Below, piece by piece: positions 36,774-45,946 of a stretch of 64,000 nucleotides of DNA. The notes under the pieces were generated by a model, which worked only from the letters and a program-made list of their open reading frames with translations, had not been told where the DNA came from and ran no database searches. A program made the position numbers and the translations under genes. Each line of letters begins with the position of its first letter. Positions within the stretch are counted from its first letter, which is position 1. Source of the DNA: an uncultured Muribaculaceae bacterium (GTDB lineage: Bacteria > Bacteroidota > Bacteroidia > Bacteroidales > Muribaculaceae); assembly GCA_910578665.1 (NCBI GenBank), contig CAJTQU010000006.1, forward strand, positions 1 to 64,000, in the 5' to 3' direction.

Positions 36774-36907
36774 TCCTCGAAATTTTGCTTCTATATTAAA
36801 CGGGGAAAACAGCCTGATTATTGCCCGTATAAAGACAATGACAGACATACGGAACCGCTTTAAGCTCAATATGCCTGCCATCACGATATGCCAGAAAGTC
36901 TTATGCC

Positions 36908-38248
36908 TTAATGGTCCAACGGCTGAAGTCCGGGACTGCTAAGGCCGAGAATCGTAAACTCCCTCTGGGCTTCTGCCATCATATGCTCGAGATGCCTGCG
37001 ATATGCCTCTGTATCAGACAGGTTACGGCGTGACACACCGCTTTTAATAGCGGCAGCGGCCACAGCCGGCGCGACAGCTGTCAGCAGACGTGGGTCAAAC
37101 GGTGTAGGCAGAATATACTCTGGTCCGAACTCCATAGGACGGCTTTGGTCATATGCATTGCGCACCATGTCCGGCACAGGCTCTTTGGCCAGTCCGGCTA
37201 TAGCCTCTACAGCCGCTTTCTTCATATCTTCATTGATAGCTACCGCACGGCAGTCCAAGGCGCCGCGAAATATATATGGAAATCCTAGCACGTTGTTAAT
37301 CTGATTTGGGTAATCACTGCGCCCGGTGGCAAATATCAAATCAGAACGAGAAGAAATAGCGGATTCATAGGAAATCTCGGGATCCGGATTTGCCAGGGCA
37401 AACACTATCGGCTTTGGGGCCATGGACTTTATCATATCGGAGGTCACTACGTCTTTCACAGACAGACCGAGAAAAATATCCGCTCCACGCATGGCATCAG
37501 CCAATGTCAGTATATCACGTTGTGTGGCAAATTTTCTTTTGACGGCGTTAAGATTCTCTCTGTCAGTACGTACCACACCTTTAGAATCGCACATAACGAT
37601 ATTCTCACGCCGCAGGCCGAGACTCACCAATAAGTCAGTACAGGCCACGGCGGCCGCACCGGCACCATTTACCACCATGCGAGCATCTTCTATTTTTTTC
37701 CCTTGCAGTACGAGCGCGTTAGTCATACCTGCAGCCACTATGATCGCAGTCCCGTGCTGGTCATCGTGCATCACCGGTATGTCGCATTCCTCTTTCAGGC
37801 GACGCTCTATCTCAAAACATTCGGGTGCCTTTATATCTTCCAAATTAATACCTCCGAAACTTGGAGCCATAGCCTTTACAGCACTCACAAATGTGTCGAC
37901 ATCACGGGCATCAAGTTCTATGTCTGTAGCATTCAGTCCCGCAAACACCTTAAACAGAAAACATTTGCCTTCCATCACCGGCTTGCTTGCCAAGGGCCCT
38001 ATATCTCCCAGTCCGAGCACGGCGGTACCGTTGGTGATCACGGCTACCATGTTCCCTTTTCCGGTATAACGCCATACATCGTCCGGATTTTCATGAATAG
38101 CCTCGCATGGATATGCAACTCCTGGAGAATAAGCCAGTGACAAGTCATACTGTGTCGAATATGGTTTGGAGGGCAATACCTCTATTTTACCCGGCTCTGG
38201 ATATTCATGATATCTGAGAGCCTCTTGTTTAGTGATTTTCTTTTTCAT
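36908..38248 (-). CDS. Malic enzyme, short form without phosphotransacetylase domain
   Basis: Oxidatively decarboxylates malate to pyruvate, yielding NAD(P)H. The 446-residue protein covers the malic N-terminal and NAD-binding domains: [75 protein letters not shown] and [12 protein letters not shown]. Many Bacteroidales and Escherichia coli MaeB versions continue with a phosphotransacetylase-like domain (about 760 residues in total). Here the protein ends soon after the linker with a unique tail ([20 protein letters not shown] region). It is 134 bases upstream of the CHU_C gene. Cofactor choice cannot be read with certainty. Confidence 0.9.
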   Translation of the reverse strand: MKKKITKQEALRYHEYPEPGKIEVLPSKPYSTQYDLSLAYSPGVAYPCEAIHENPDDVWRYTGKGNMVAVITNGTAVLGLGDIGPLASKPVMEGKCFLFKVFAGLNATDIELDARDVDTFVSAVKAMAPSFGGINLEDIKAPECFEIERRLKEECDIPVMHDDQHGTAIIVAAGMTNALVLQGKKIEDARMVVNGAGAAAVACTDLLVSLGLRRENIVMCDSKGVVRTDRENLNAVKRKFATQRDILTLADAMRGADIFLGLSVKDVVTSDMIKSMAPKPIVFALANPDPEISYESAISSRSDLIFATGRSDYPNQINNVLGFPYIFRGALDCRAVAINEDMKKAAVEAIAGLAKEPVPDMVRNAYDQSRPMEFGPEYILPTPFDPRLLTAVAPAVAAAAIKSGVSRRNLSDTEAYRRHLEHMMAEAQREFTILGLSSPGLQPLDH

Positions 38249-38522
38249 AGCATCAAAAATTCTAAATTAAGAACGTATGACAGTTAAAAAAAGTTGAACA
38301 CCACCCCAAGGTTGAATCTTGCTCTATACCCAGTCTTCAATTACATTGAATTACAACACATTATAATTTTTAGGATATACTAAATTAACTCGTCAATAAA
38401 CTAGAGGAAGAAAATGAATAGAAGTGTTTTATGGAATTTTAAGGGGTGTTAGTTTTATGTAATCGCGTCCTTTCCCATGGATTTTACAATGATTTTGAGA
38501 GTAACCGGGAGATAGTGTGGGC
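38249..38522. other. AT-rich intergenic region upstream of the malic enzyme
   Basis: A 274-base region markedly richer in A and T than its surroundings, between the EFR1 gene and the malic enzyme gene (both minus). I see no terminator or good TAnnTTTG promoter. A 12-codon plus-strand frame (38414-38452) begins 5 bases after AGAGGAAG, a good ribosome-binding sequence, but it is too short to judge. Confidence 0.4.
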
Positions 38523-39326
38523 CTACCGGCCTCTTTCCGGACAGATGTATTGTCCCTTGCCATTAGTAAACCTACCGTAGTTTACAGCCTGGCGCGGACA
38601 TACATGGAAACATGCGCAACAGCTATAACAGTCATCATGCCATACAGGCCGGCCTGATATAATTTCTATATTACATGCCGGACATATTCTTACACAGCGG
38701 CCGCAGCTTATACATCTGTCAGACACATGCCAGCGCCGCGTGTTAACACCCCATCTTCGGAATAAGGGGAAAGCGATATGCGTGCGTAATGCCGGCACAC
38801 TACCCTCTGTCACACAATATACATCGTGTTCCCTATTTTTGATTTTCGACGCTATGATAGCGGCTTCAGCCGGCATAGCATCCAGTTTTTTTTGCGCCAC
38901 GACCTGTGTGTCAACATCAAAACCAGGAAGCAATACATAATTATTCGGCATAATGACAGAATAAGACAAACCAGGAGCCTTACCGCATAATTCTCTGACT
39001 TGTCGGGAAAACATCCGCATAGCGACACCAGCCTCGTCTCCGCACGTACAGACAGACCATATATAGCGATCTGACTGCAATGGAGACAGTACTTCTCTGA
39101 CAAAACGTGTCACAATCGGAGGGACACCCCAAGAATAGACAGGAAACATAAATCCGATAGCCTCATCGTCAGCCATACCGGCAAAAACAGACGATGCCGA
39201 ACGTTTGCCGGTTTCTATTTCCCTCACTAAAGCAGGGATAAACAATAATCTCTTATCCCCTATGGCCTTACCGATAGTCACAGCGGCATAACGGGTATTA
39301 CCTGTGCCAGAATAATAAAATATCAT
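38523..39326 (-). CDS. EFR1-type flavodoxin-ferredoxin protein
   Basis: A 267-residue electron-transfer protein. Residues 1-165 form a flavodoxin-like domain with the phosphate-binding start YYSGTGNTRYAA (4-15). The C-terminal part holds two ferredoxin-type clusters of the CxxCxxCxxxC kind (CISCGRCVRIC near 207-217, CYSCCACFHVC near 238-248), each suited to a 4Fe-4S centre. This matches the EFR1 family found in anaerobes, whose partners are mostly unknown. The start overlaps the holA stop codon by 4 bases (ATGA), so it is translated with holA, although a functional link is not obvious. Confidence 0.85.
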   Translation of the reverse strand: MIFYYSGTGNTRYAAVTIGKAIGDKRLLFIPALVREIETGKRSASSVFAGMADDEAIGFMFPVYSWGVPPIVTRFVREVLSPLQSDRYIWSVCTCGDEAGVAMRMFSRQVRELCGKAPGLSYSVIMPNNYVLLPGFDVDTQVVAQKKLDAMPAEAAIIASKIKNREHDVYCVTEGSVPALRTHIAFPLFRRWGVNTRRWHVSDRCISCGRCVRICPACNIEIISGRPVWHDDCYSCCACFHVCPRQAVNYGRFTNGKGQYICPERGR

Positions 39327-40369
39327 AATGTGAATGCTTCATAGATAAACTGCTTCAGCAACTGGGTGTCCTTTTGCATTGAGCCTATACCCTTGCTGCG
39401 TGCGTCAAGTATGCGTAAACTGTGAATTATAGCCATTACCGACGTGGCACGATAATTCTTTATCCCCTCTTTTATCTCGTTTAACTGCCAGCTGTTGAAG
39501 AAACCTAAATGCGCCATCATGCCTCGTTCTGTCTTATCGGGAGCGTAATGCGCAAGCATTAGCTGAGAGAAATATCTAAACAGCATCGACACCGTGACTA
39601 TCACAGGGTTCTGCTTAGGATTCTGCTCAAAATAGCTGACTATCTGCATAGCTTGCGCATAATTACGTGAAGACATGGCGCGTATCAGCTCGAAATTATT
39701 GAAATCTTTACTTATGCCGATATTGGCCTCTATCAATTCGGGAGTGAGCGGCGCACCGTTGCCAGCCACAATCAGTTTGTCAATCTCGCCAAACAAACGT
39801 GACAGATCTACCCCGATATAATCTTTCAGCATCTCTGCCGCCTTACGGTCTACAGACAACTTTCTTTCCTTACAATAATCATTGATCAGGGCTGGCAACT
39901 GCCAGTCTTTCACCTTGGGACTTTCAAACACTATCCCTCCGGCTTTCTTTACCCCTTTGACCAAGGCACTGGAACTCTTAAGCGGTTCGCCTTTGAGCAC
40001 AACCACCAAAACAGTAGTAGGCACCGGATGGTCACAATACGGAGCAAGACTGTCAAGCTGGTTGCGCGCATTATCAAGTGTCTGCGCCTCCTTAAGCATA
40101 ACCAGCTGCCTGTCTCCCATCACAGGAAACCGGCGCGCGGCATCAGCCACCGTCTTGACATCGGTATCAGAGCCGAAAAATACAGACTGGTCAAAATCAC
40201 GAGCTTCAGGTTCAGGCACAACTTTCTCGGCCAGAAGCTCAGATATGCGGTCAATGAAATAAGACTCTTCCCCACTCAGCAGATAGACCGGTGCTATTCT
40301 TCCGGCCCGTATCTCGGATATTACATTGGCATATGATATACTACTGCCCCCGGTCGCTTTCTTTGCCAT
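39323..40369 (-). CDS. holA: DNA polymerase III subunit delta
   Basis: Clamp-loader subunit that opens the sliding clamp. The 348-residue protein has the AAA+-like N-terminal fold (PVYLLSGEESYFIDRISELL, about 18-37), the delta family middle with LFGEIDKLIVAGN and the C-terminal collar domain with NFELIRAMSSRNYAQAM. It follows the CPBP protease gene by 4 bases and overlaps the EFR1 gene by 4 bases in a five-gene minus-strand unit (udk-lptB-CPBP-holA-EFR1). Confidence 0.93.
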   Translation of the reverse strand: MAKKATGGSSISYANVISEIRAGRIAPVYLLSGEESYFIDRISELLAEKVVPEPEARDFDQSVFFGSDTDVKTVADAARRFPVMGDRQLVMLKEAQTLDNARNQLDSLAPYCDHPVPTTVLVVVLKGEPLKSSSALVKGVKKAGGIVFESPKVKDWQLPALINDYCKERKLSVDRKAAEMLKDYIGVDLSRLFGEIDKLIVAGNGAPLTPELIEANIGISKDFNNFELIRAMSSRNYAQAMQIVSYFEQNPKQNPVIVTVSMLFRYFSQLMLAHYAPDKTERGMMAHLGFFNSWQLNEIKEGIKNYRATSVMAIIHSLRILDARSKGIGSMQKDTQLLKQFIYEAFTL

Positions 40370-40373
40370 AGCC

Positions 40374-41288
40374 TCAGATACGTTTCGTGCTGAACAGATA
40401 ACTCCTCATACCAAGCAATACGCACATCGTAAGCGCGAGACTAATACAGGCTATTGCCGGAAAACCGTGCTGTGTAACTCCGACACTGTCAAAATCGGGC
40501 GCGATCATACCGTTGGCTATCAACCACTGGGCTATGATGGTTATCGAGTTGTTAATGGCATGGGCTATGGAAGCCACCCATATAGATCCGGTCCAAAGAA
40601 AAAGATAACCGAAAAACGCACCAAGCAACACACGCGGAACGAAACCGAAGAACTGGAAGTGCAACGTGCTGAAAATGACAGCCGTGATCCACACTGCGGC
40701 ATGCGGTCCCAGGCTTCCGCTCCCTATTACACGTTGAAAAGTGCCGCGAAACACTATCTCCTCACAAAAGCCGGTCAGAATACCCATAACCAGCACGTTT
40801 GCAGCAAGGGCTCCCAGCGATGTGCCGGACATCATCACAGTGGTGGCTCCAAGTGCGTTTTCTTCCCATGCGCGCAAAGTATTTTCAAGTGCTTCTAAAG
40901 AGGGCGGAAAATGCAACTGCGTATTCCACCATATCACCTGGTTTATAAAGGGTATGCCTACGGCAAAAACAAGTATGATACCAAGCACGTTACGCCATCT
41001 GGCCACACGGTTAAGACCAAGCATCGACATAGGCCGCGTACTTAAAAACAAAGAGGTGACAAAGGCTGTTCCGGCAAATCCTATAAGATTCTGAAAAACA
41101 GAGGTAAGCAAGTAGTATTCACGCGTACCGCTTTTAAAAAACCATGCCGCTCCCTGTGCTCCGAATCCGGCGAATGACATCATCAGGACGAATATGCACA
41201 CCATCAGCAGAATCCGTCTCCAGTATGTAAGCTGTGTGAAACCATACTGAGACACAGGAGTTTTAGCCTGTTTAATAGCTTTTGCCAT
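40374..41288 (-). CDS. CPBP family intramembrane metalloprotease-like protein
   Basis: A 304-residue membrane protein with about eight predicted hydrophobic segments. It carries the CPBP/Abi motifs: EEIVFRG (about 174-180, paired glutamates and arginine), FSTLHFQFFGFVPRVLLG (histidine motif) and a final SIAHAINNS. The family includes Rce1-type proteases and bacterial proteins of unknown substrate. Tightly placed between lptB (15 bases) and holA (4 bases). Membrane location is evident; proteolytic activity is inferred. Confidence 0.85.
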   Translation of the reverse strand: MAKAIKQAKTPVSQYGFTQLTYWRRILLMVCIFVLMMSFAGFGAQGAAWFFKSGTREYYLLTSVFQNLIGFAGTAFVTSLFLSTRPMSMLGLNRVARWRNVLGIILVFAVGIPFINQVIWWNTQLHFPPSLEALENTLRAWEENALGATTVMMSGTSLGALAANVLVMGILTGFCEEIVFRGTFQRVIGSGSLGPHAAVWITAVIFSTLHFQFFGFVPRVLLGAFFGYLFLWTGSIWVASIAHAINNSITIIAQWLIANGMIAPDFDSVGVTQHGFPAIACISLALTMCVLLGMRSYLFSTKRI

Positions 41289-41303
41289 AATTGTTTAGTT
41301 AGT

Positions 41304-42164
41304 TTAATCGAAGTGTTTGCGGCGGAACACAAAATTCTGGCCCAGATATTTTTCTCTTACCTCCGGGTTTTCGGCAAGTTGCTCACTCGTACCCTGAAAT
41401 AAAATCTTACCCTCGAACAACAGATACGCCCGGTCGGTAATGGACAATGTCTCAGGCGCGTTATGGTCTGTGATCAGTATGCCGATATTTTTCTCTTTCA
41501 ATTTATATACAATATATTGTATATCCTCAACCGCTATGGGATCGACCCCGGCAAATGGCTCGTCAAGCATGATGAATTTTGGATCTATGGCCAGACAACG
41601 CGCTATCTCCGTACGACGTCTTTCACCTCCCGACAACCTGTCACCAAGATTTTTACGCACTTTTTGCAGGCGGAATTCAGAAATCAGGCTTTCCAGTTTC
41701 TCTCGCTGATAGGCACGCGGTGTATCAGTCATTTCAAGCACAGAACGTATATTGTTCTCCACACTCATCTTGCGAAACACAGATGCCTCCTGCGCCAGAT
41801 AGCCGATACCGAGCTTTGCCCGTTTATACACCGGATATTTCGTTATATTGTGCTCGTTAAGAAAGATATTGCCTTCATTGGGTGAAATCAGCCCTACCGT
41901 CATATAAAAAGTAGTTGTCTTACCGGCTCCGTTAGGACCGAGCAGACCGACTATCTCTCCCTGAGTGACATCTATACTGACATGGTTTACCACTGTACGC
42001 TTACCATATTTCTTAACCAGATTGTCTGTACGCAGTATGCCAGTGGATGGTTCTGCAGAACGCCGCTTCGGGGCTGTCTCCCCTCCCGGACCGGCCTCAT
42101 GACAGGCAGACGCATCGTGGACATCGTCAGACTTCTTGTGTTTTGGGAATGCGAAAATCCTCAT
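41304..42164 (-). CDS. lptB: Lipopolysaccharide export ATPase LptB
   Basis: Cytoplasmic ABC ATPase that, with LptF and LptG, extracts lipopolysaccharide from the inner membrane. The 286-residue protein has Walker A GPNGAGKT, the ABC signature LSGGERRRTE, Walker B FIMLDEPFAGVDP and the H-loop TDHN. The core begins about residue 42 (ILRTDNLVKKYGKR). The first 40 residues are a Lys/His/Gly-rich extension that I do not recall in other LptB proteins. The start is still favoured because its ATG overlaps the end of udk in a TGAGATG arrangement that suggests coupled translation. Confidence 0.93.
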   Translation of the reverse strand: MRIFAFPKHKKSDDVHDASACHEAGPGGETAPKRRSAEPSTGILRTDNLVKKYGKRTVVNHVSIDVTQGEIVGLLGPNGAGKTTTFYMTVGLISPNEGNIFLNEHNITKYPVYKRAKLGIGYLAQEASVFRKMSVENNIRSVLEMTDTPRAYQREKLESLISEFRLQKVRKNLGDRLSGGERRRTEIARCLAIDPKFIMLDEPFAGVDPIAVEDIQYIVYKLKEKNIGILITDHNAPETLSITDRAYLLFEGKILFQGTSEQLAENPEVREKYLGQNFVFRRKHFD

Positions 42165-42165
42165 C

Positions 42166-42777
42166 TCATTTCTTTAGAAGTGAACGTATGTAATCTGTCA
42201 GCAGCTTTATAGCCACAGTATTGTGTCCGCCCTGGGGTACTATGAGGTCGGCAAATTTCTTGGCAGGTTCAATATATAGCTCGTGCATGGGCTTGAGCGT
42301 CTCCACATAACGGTCTATCACCATTTTAGGCGTACGGCCGCGCTCTATGCAGTCACGCGATATGACCCTTATAAGCCTGTCGTCGGCATCAGCATCTACA
42401 AAAACCTTTACATCCATCATATCACGCAGTTGCTCGTCTGAAAGGACAAGTATACCCTCCACGACTATGACCTCGCGCGGCCTGACTGTGACTGTCTCAG
42501 GCATTCTGGCACATGTCAGGAAATCATATGTGGGCATCTCTATAGGTCTGCCCTCCTTAAGCATACTCAGATGGCTGCACAGCAACGGCCACTCGATAGA
42601 TGCAGGTTCGTCATAATTCATTTTAAGACGAACCTCGAGAGGTATATGGTGATTGTCCTTATAATAACAGTCCTGCGGAATGACGGCTACCTCGTCGGCC
42701 GGCAGACTTTCTATGATACGTCTAACCACAGTGGTCTTACCGCTGCCTGTGCCGCCAGCTATACCAATTATGAGCAT
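42166..42777 (-). CDS. udk: Uridine kinase
   Basis: Pyrimidine salvage kinase that phosphorylates uridine and cytidine. The 203-residue length is typical. Walker A GGTGSGKTTV (about 8-17) and the QDCYYKD segment (about 35-41), the YDEPASIEWP segment and the RDCIERGRTP motif are all intact. It is the first gene of the udk-lptB-CPBP-holA-EFR1 unit. A TAAATTTG element (42839-42846, minus) lies upstream, and a 7-base-pair hairpin (42801-42822) falls in the leader. Confidence 0.94.
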   Translation of the reverse strand: MLIIGIAGGTGSGKTTVVRRIIESLPADEVAVIPQDCYYKDNHHIPLEVRLKMNYDEPASIEWPLLCSHLSMLKEGRPIEMPTYDFLTCARMPETVTVRPREVIVVEGILVLSDEQLRDMMDVKVFVDADADDRLIRVISRDCIERGRTPKMVIDRYVETLKPMHELYIEPAKKFADLIVPQGGHNTVAIKLLTDYIRSLLKK

Positions 42778-42834
42778 AATTACAATAACTTATGAGTAAT
42801 TCGGAGAAACGTATGTCTCCGATAGTCAATATGA

Positions 42835-42868
42835 GTTGCAAATTTAATCAATTTTTTTTGTACCTTTG
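42835..42868 (+). promoter_or_regulatory. Promoter of the mlaE-mlaF genes
   Basis: GTTG (42835-42838) and TACCTTTG (42861-42868) are 22 bases apart, the latter followed by CATC as in many Bacteroidetes promoters. It decides that mlaE starts at 42906 and not at 42792. Confidence 0.65.
42839..42846 (-). promoter_or_regulatory. Possible promoter -7 element of udk
   Basis: TAAATTTG on the minus strand, followed by CAACTC, fits the Bacteroidetes -7 element about 60 bases upstream of udk. The -33 element is weak. It overlaps the upstream part of the opposing mlaE promoter. Confidence 0.5.
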
Positions 42869-42905
42869 CATCGGTTTTGTAAAAAACCACCAAAACAGAA
42901 CATCT

Positions 42906-43652
42906 ATGATCGTATCTTCAATCAAGTCTTTCGGCCGCTATTGCATATTTATGGCACAAGTTTTCCGTGTGCCTGACAAATGGAGCGAGCTCGGACGCAA
43001 CATAATCAAAGAGATCAGCAAACTCGGTGTCGATTCCATACCGCTGACCATGATTATCTCAGTATTCATCGGCGCGGTAATCTGTATCCAGATGCAGCTG
43101 AACATTATGAGTCCGCTCATTCCTTCTTATTCCGTCGGACTTGCTACACGCGAAATTCTGCTGCTTGAGTTTTCCTCATCGATTCTGTCGCTAATACTGG
43201 CTGGCAAAGTAGGTTCCAACATAGCCTCCGAAATAGGCACCATGAGAGTAACCGAACAAATTGACGCCATGGACATTATGGGCGTCAATTCGGCAAACTA
43301 TATAGTGCTGCCCAAAATAGTGGGATTTGTACTGTTTGTTCCGGTACTGGTGATTCTGTCCATGTTTATGGGACTTATCGGTGGCTGGGGCATAGCCTTC
43401 TTTACAGGAATAATCTCTGTCGAAGATTACATATTCGGCATTCAGACCATGTTTGTGGAGTGGTATGTGTGGTACGGCATTATCAAGACATTCTTTTTCG
43501 CATTCATAATAACTAGTGTGGCGGCATTTTTCGGCTATTATGTCAGAGGTGGCGCGCTCGAAGTGGGTAAAGCAAGCACTAACGCTGTGGTAGTCAGCAG
43601 TATCATGATTCTGTTCATGGATGTGATTCTTACAAAACTCTTACTGCAATGA
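42906..43652 (+). CDS. mlaE: MlaE-type ABC transporter permease
   Basis: Inner-membrane permease of the Mla phospholipid transport family, which keeps the outer membrane asymmetric. The start at 42906 gives a 248-residue protein, the usual length, and places the promoter outside the gene; a longer frame opens at 42792. The protein is hydrophobic with about five membrane segments and family motifs VFIGAVICIQMQLN, AGKVGSNIASEIGTMRVTEQ and MDIMGVNSANYIVLPKI. It overlaps mlaF by 4 bases (ATGA). No MlaD, MlaB or MlaC gene is adjacent; in this phylum the MCE-domain partner is often elsewhere. Confidence 0.9.
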   Translation: MIVSSIKSFGRYCIFMAQVFRVPDKWSELGRNIIKEISKLGVDSIPLTMIISVFIGAVICIQMQLNIMSPLIPSYSVGLATREILLLEFSSSILSLILAGKVGSNIASEIGTMRVTEQIDAMDIMGVNSANYIVLPKIVGFVLFVPVLVILSMFMGLIGGWGIAFFTGIISVEDYIFGIQTMFVEWYVWYGIIKTFFFAFIITSVAAFFGYYVRGGALEVGKASTNAVVVSSIMILFMDVILTKLLLQ

Positions 43653-44431
43653 TCGAGGCAAAAAACATATCAAAATGGTTTGACGGCGTACAGGTATTGC
43701 ACGACATCACAGCCAGTTTTGAAACAGGCAAAACCAATCTTATTATAGGCCAGAGCGGATCGGGAAAGACCGTATTCATGAAATGCCTGATCGGCCTGAT
43801 GCATCCTGAAGAGGGCGAGATTCTATATGACGGGCGCCTATTCAGCGAAATGAACGCGGAACAGCGCAAGGCTCTCCGTACAGAAATAGGCATGTTGTTC
43901 CAAGGGTCAGCACTGTTTGACAACCTCACCGTACTGGGCAATGTCATGTTTCCTCTCAAAATGTTCAGTCCGCTAAGTCCGGCAGAGCAGTTGGAACGCG
44001 CCCACTTCTGCATAAAGCGTGTAGGTCTTGAAAACGCTGATGAAAAATATCCTTCTGAAATATCAGGCGGTATGCAGAAACGTGTGGCCATAGCCCGTGC
44101 TATAGCTCTCAATCCGCGCTATTTGTTCTGTGATGAACCAAATTCTGGCCTCGACCCCAAAACCTCGATTCTGATTGACGAACTGCTGTCTGACATAACT
44201 CACGAATATGGTATCACGACAATCATCAACACCCACGATATGAACTCGGTGTTGGGCATAGGTGAGAAAATAGTATTTATAAACAAAGGCCGTTGCGACT
44301 GGACGGGTAACGACAAAAATATATTCCGATCCAAATCACAGAGCCTTAATGACTTCGTGTTTGCATCGAAATTATTCCAGGAAGTAAAAATGTTTCTCGA
44401 ACGTAAGTCGGAAGAAGAGGGTCTCAGTTAA
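43649..44431 (+). CDS. mlaF: MlaF-type ABC transporter ATP-binding protein
   Basis: ATPase partner of MlaE. The 260-residue protein shows Walker A GQSGSGKTVF (about 35-44), the ABC signature ISGGMQKRVAIARA, Walker B LFCDEPNSGLDP and the H-loop INTHDMNSV. These features match the Mla family, including the GLDP tail after Walker B. It starts inside mlaE (4-base overlap) and ends 8 bases inside lipB, which runs in the opposite direction, so no terminator separates the two. Confidence 0.92.
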   Translation: MIEAKNISKWFDGVQVLHDITASFETGKTNLIIGQSGSGKTVFMKCLIGLMHPEEGEILYDGRLFSEMNAEQRKALRTEIGMLFQGSALFDNLTVLGNVMFPLKMFSPLSPAEQLERAHFCIKRVGLENADEKYPSEISGGMQKRVAIARAIALNPRYLFCDEPNSGLDPKTSILIDELLSDITHEYGITTIINTHDMNSVLGIGEKIVFINKGRCDWTGNDKNIFRSKSQSLNDFVFASKLFQEVKMFLERKSEEEGLS

Positions 44432-45059
44432 GCAACGACATAAGGGTCTCTGAAATATAGTCCTTAACAACCTGCATATCGACCGCCCCACCAACCTCGG
44501 CAGCTATTGAGGTAACACCTTTGTCGACAAACCCACAAGGATTTATCGCCGAAAAACCCCTTAAATCAGTATTCACATTAAGGGCAAAACCATGCATAGT
44601 CACAGCATGGCTTACTTTGACTCCTATAGCACAGATTTTGCGCTCTCTCGGTGTACCGACATCGATCCAGACACCGGTAGCACCATCCACACGCTCTCCT
44701 TTTATACCGAAACGCGCTATAACACGTATCACAGTCTCTTCAAGCAAATCCACATACTGTTTTACCCCCAGAGAATGCGAGCGAAGGCTGATTATCGGGT
44801 ATACCACCAGCTGGCCGGGGCCGTGGTATGTAATATCGCCTCCCCTTTCTATGCGTATACATTCGGCTCCGGCAGGCAGACGCAACATATTCTCGGCATG
44901 ACCATGCTTGCCCAAAGTATATACAGGCCGGTGCTCGGTAAGGTAGACCCTTTCCTGCGCACCAGCCTGCACACAGCCCACAGCATCAAGCTGCAACTGC
45001 CATGTCTCACGATAAGACGTAAGACCTAAATCTATAATATTAATAACATTTCCCATCAT
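44424..45059 (-). CDS. lipB: Octanoyltransferase
   Basis: Transfers octanoate from acyl carrier protein to lipoate-dependent enzymes, the first step of lipoate synthesis. The 211-residue protein has the signature RGGDITYHGPGQLVVYPI (about 72-89), a GVWIDV segment, and the catalytic Lys/Cys region KICAIGVKVSHAVTMHGFALNV followed by INPCGF with the active cysteine. The start overlaps lipA by 4 bases. It is the last gene of the long minus-strand unit from the S1/P1 nuclease downwards. Confidence 0.94.
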   Translation of the reverse strand: MMGNVINIIDLGLTSYRETWQLQLDAVGCVQAGAQERVYLTEHRPVYTLGKHGHAENMLRLPAGAECIRIERGGDITYHGPGQLVVYPIISLRSHSLGVKQYVDLLEETVIRVIARFGIKGERVDGATGVWIDVGTPRERKICAIGVKVSHAVTMHGFALNVNTDLRGFSAINPCGFVDKGVTSIAAEVGGAVDMQVVKDYISETLMSLLN

Positions 45060-45907
45060 TCCACGTGCTTTTCCGCATGATAGCTGCTGCGCACCATTGG
45101 TGCACTCTCCACATGACGGAAACCCTTGGCACGGCCTATCCGGCCATATTCATCAAACTTTTCAGGTTCAACGTATTCTTGCACCGGGTAATGATGCTTC
45201 GTCGGTTGCAGATATTGTCCGATAGTCATAACCTCGCAACCTGCGTCACGTAAATCGTCCATAGTCTGTAATATCTCCTCTTCAGTCTCTCCAAGCCCGA
45301 GCATGATACCTGATTTGGAACGTATGCCGCTTCCGGCTATATGGCGTATGACATCAAGCGAACATTCATATGTAGCCACGCTTCTCACCTCGGGTGTGAG
45401 ACGACGCACGGTCTCCATGTTATGGGAAATCACATCCGGACGTTCCGCAATAATCATATCAAGCAAATCTTTGCGACCGCGCATATCAGGTATCAGCACC
45501 TCCATAGTGGTCCCGGGGCATTCCTGCTTAAGCCGGCGTATCAGTTTAGCCCAATGCGCAGCTCCGTAATCCGGCAGGTCATCGCGGTCTACAGACGTTA
45601 TTACCACATGCTTAAGCGCCAGCTCCCTGATAGATCGCACTATATCATCGATCTCAGCCTCGTCAAGAGGCTGGGGGCGCCCTGTGGTGACATTGCAAAA
45701 GCGGCAGTTACGCGTGCATACATTGCCGCCAATCATAAATGTGGCCGTACCACGGCTCCAGCACTCCCCTCTATTGGGACACATACCTGAAGAGCATATG
45801 GTATGTATATGTTTCTCGTTTAGCAGGCCCACCACCTGTTCGGCCTTAAACCCTCGCGGCAAACGAACTTTAAGCCATTCAGGTTTATGTCTGAAATCTC
45901 CTTTCAT
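45056..45907 (-). CDS. lipA: Lipoyl synthase
   Basis: Radical SAM enzyme that inserts two sulfur atoms into the octanoyl chain. The 283-residue protein has the auxiliary cluster motif CSSGMCPNRGEC (about 38-49), the radical SAM motif CTRNCRFC (about 64-71) and the C-terminal serine-ligand motif RSSYHAE (near 274-280). It pairs with lipB by a 4-base overlap. nspC lies 39 bases upstream on the same strand. Confidence 0.95.
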   Translation of the reverse strand: MKGDFRHKPEWLKVRLPRGFKAEQVVGLLNEKHIHTICSSGMCPNRGECWSRGTATFMIGGNVCTRNCRFCNVTTGRPQPLDEAEIDDIVRSIRELALKHVVITSVDRDDLPDYGAAHWAKLIRRLKQECPGTTMEVLIPDMRGRKDLLDMIIAERPDVISHNMETVRRLTPEVRSVATYECSLDVIRHIAGSGIRSKSGIMLGLGETEEEILQTMDDLRDAGCEVMTIGQYLQPTKHHYPVQEYVEPEKFDEYGRIGRAKGFRHVESAPMVRSSYHAEKHVE

Positions 45908-45946
45908 TATATACGGTTAAATCTTAAATTTCTAATAATTATTTAT

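Noticed and set aside
42792..42905. 38-residue N-terminal extension of mlaE
   Set aside because: The TACCTTTG promoter element lies inside it, and the family normally begins at 42906.
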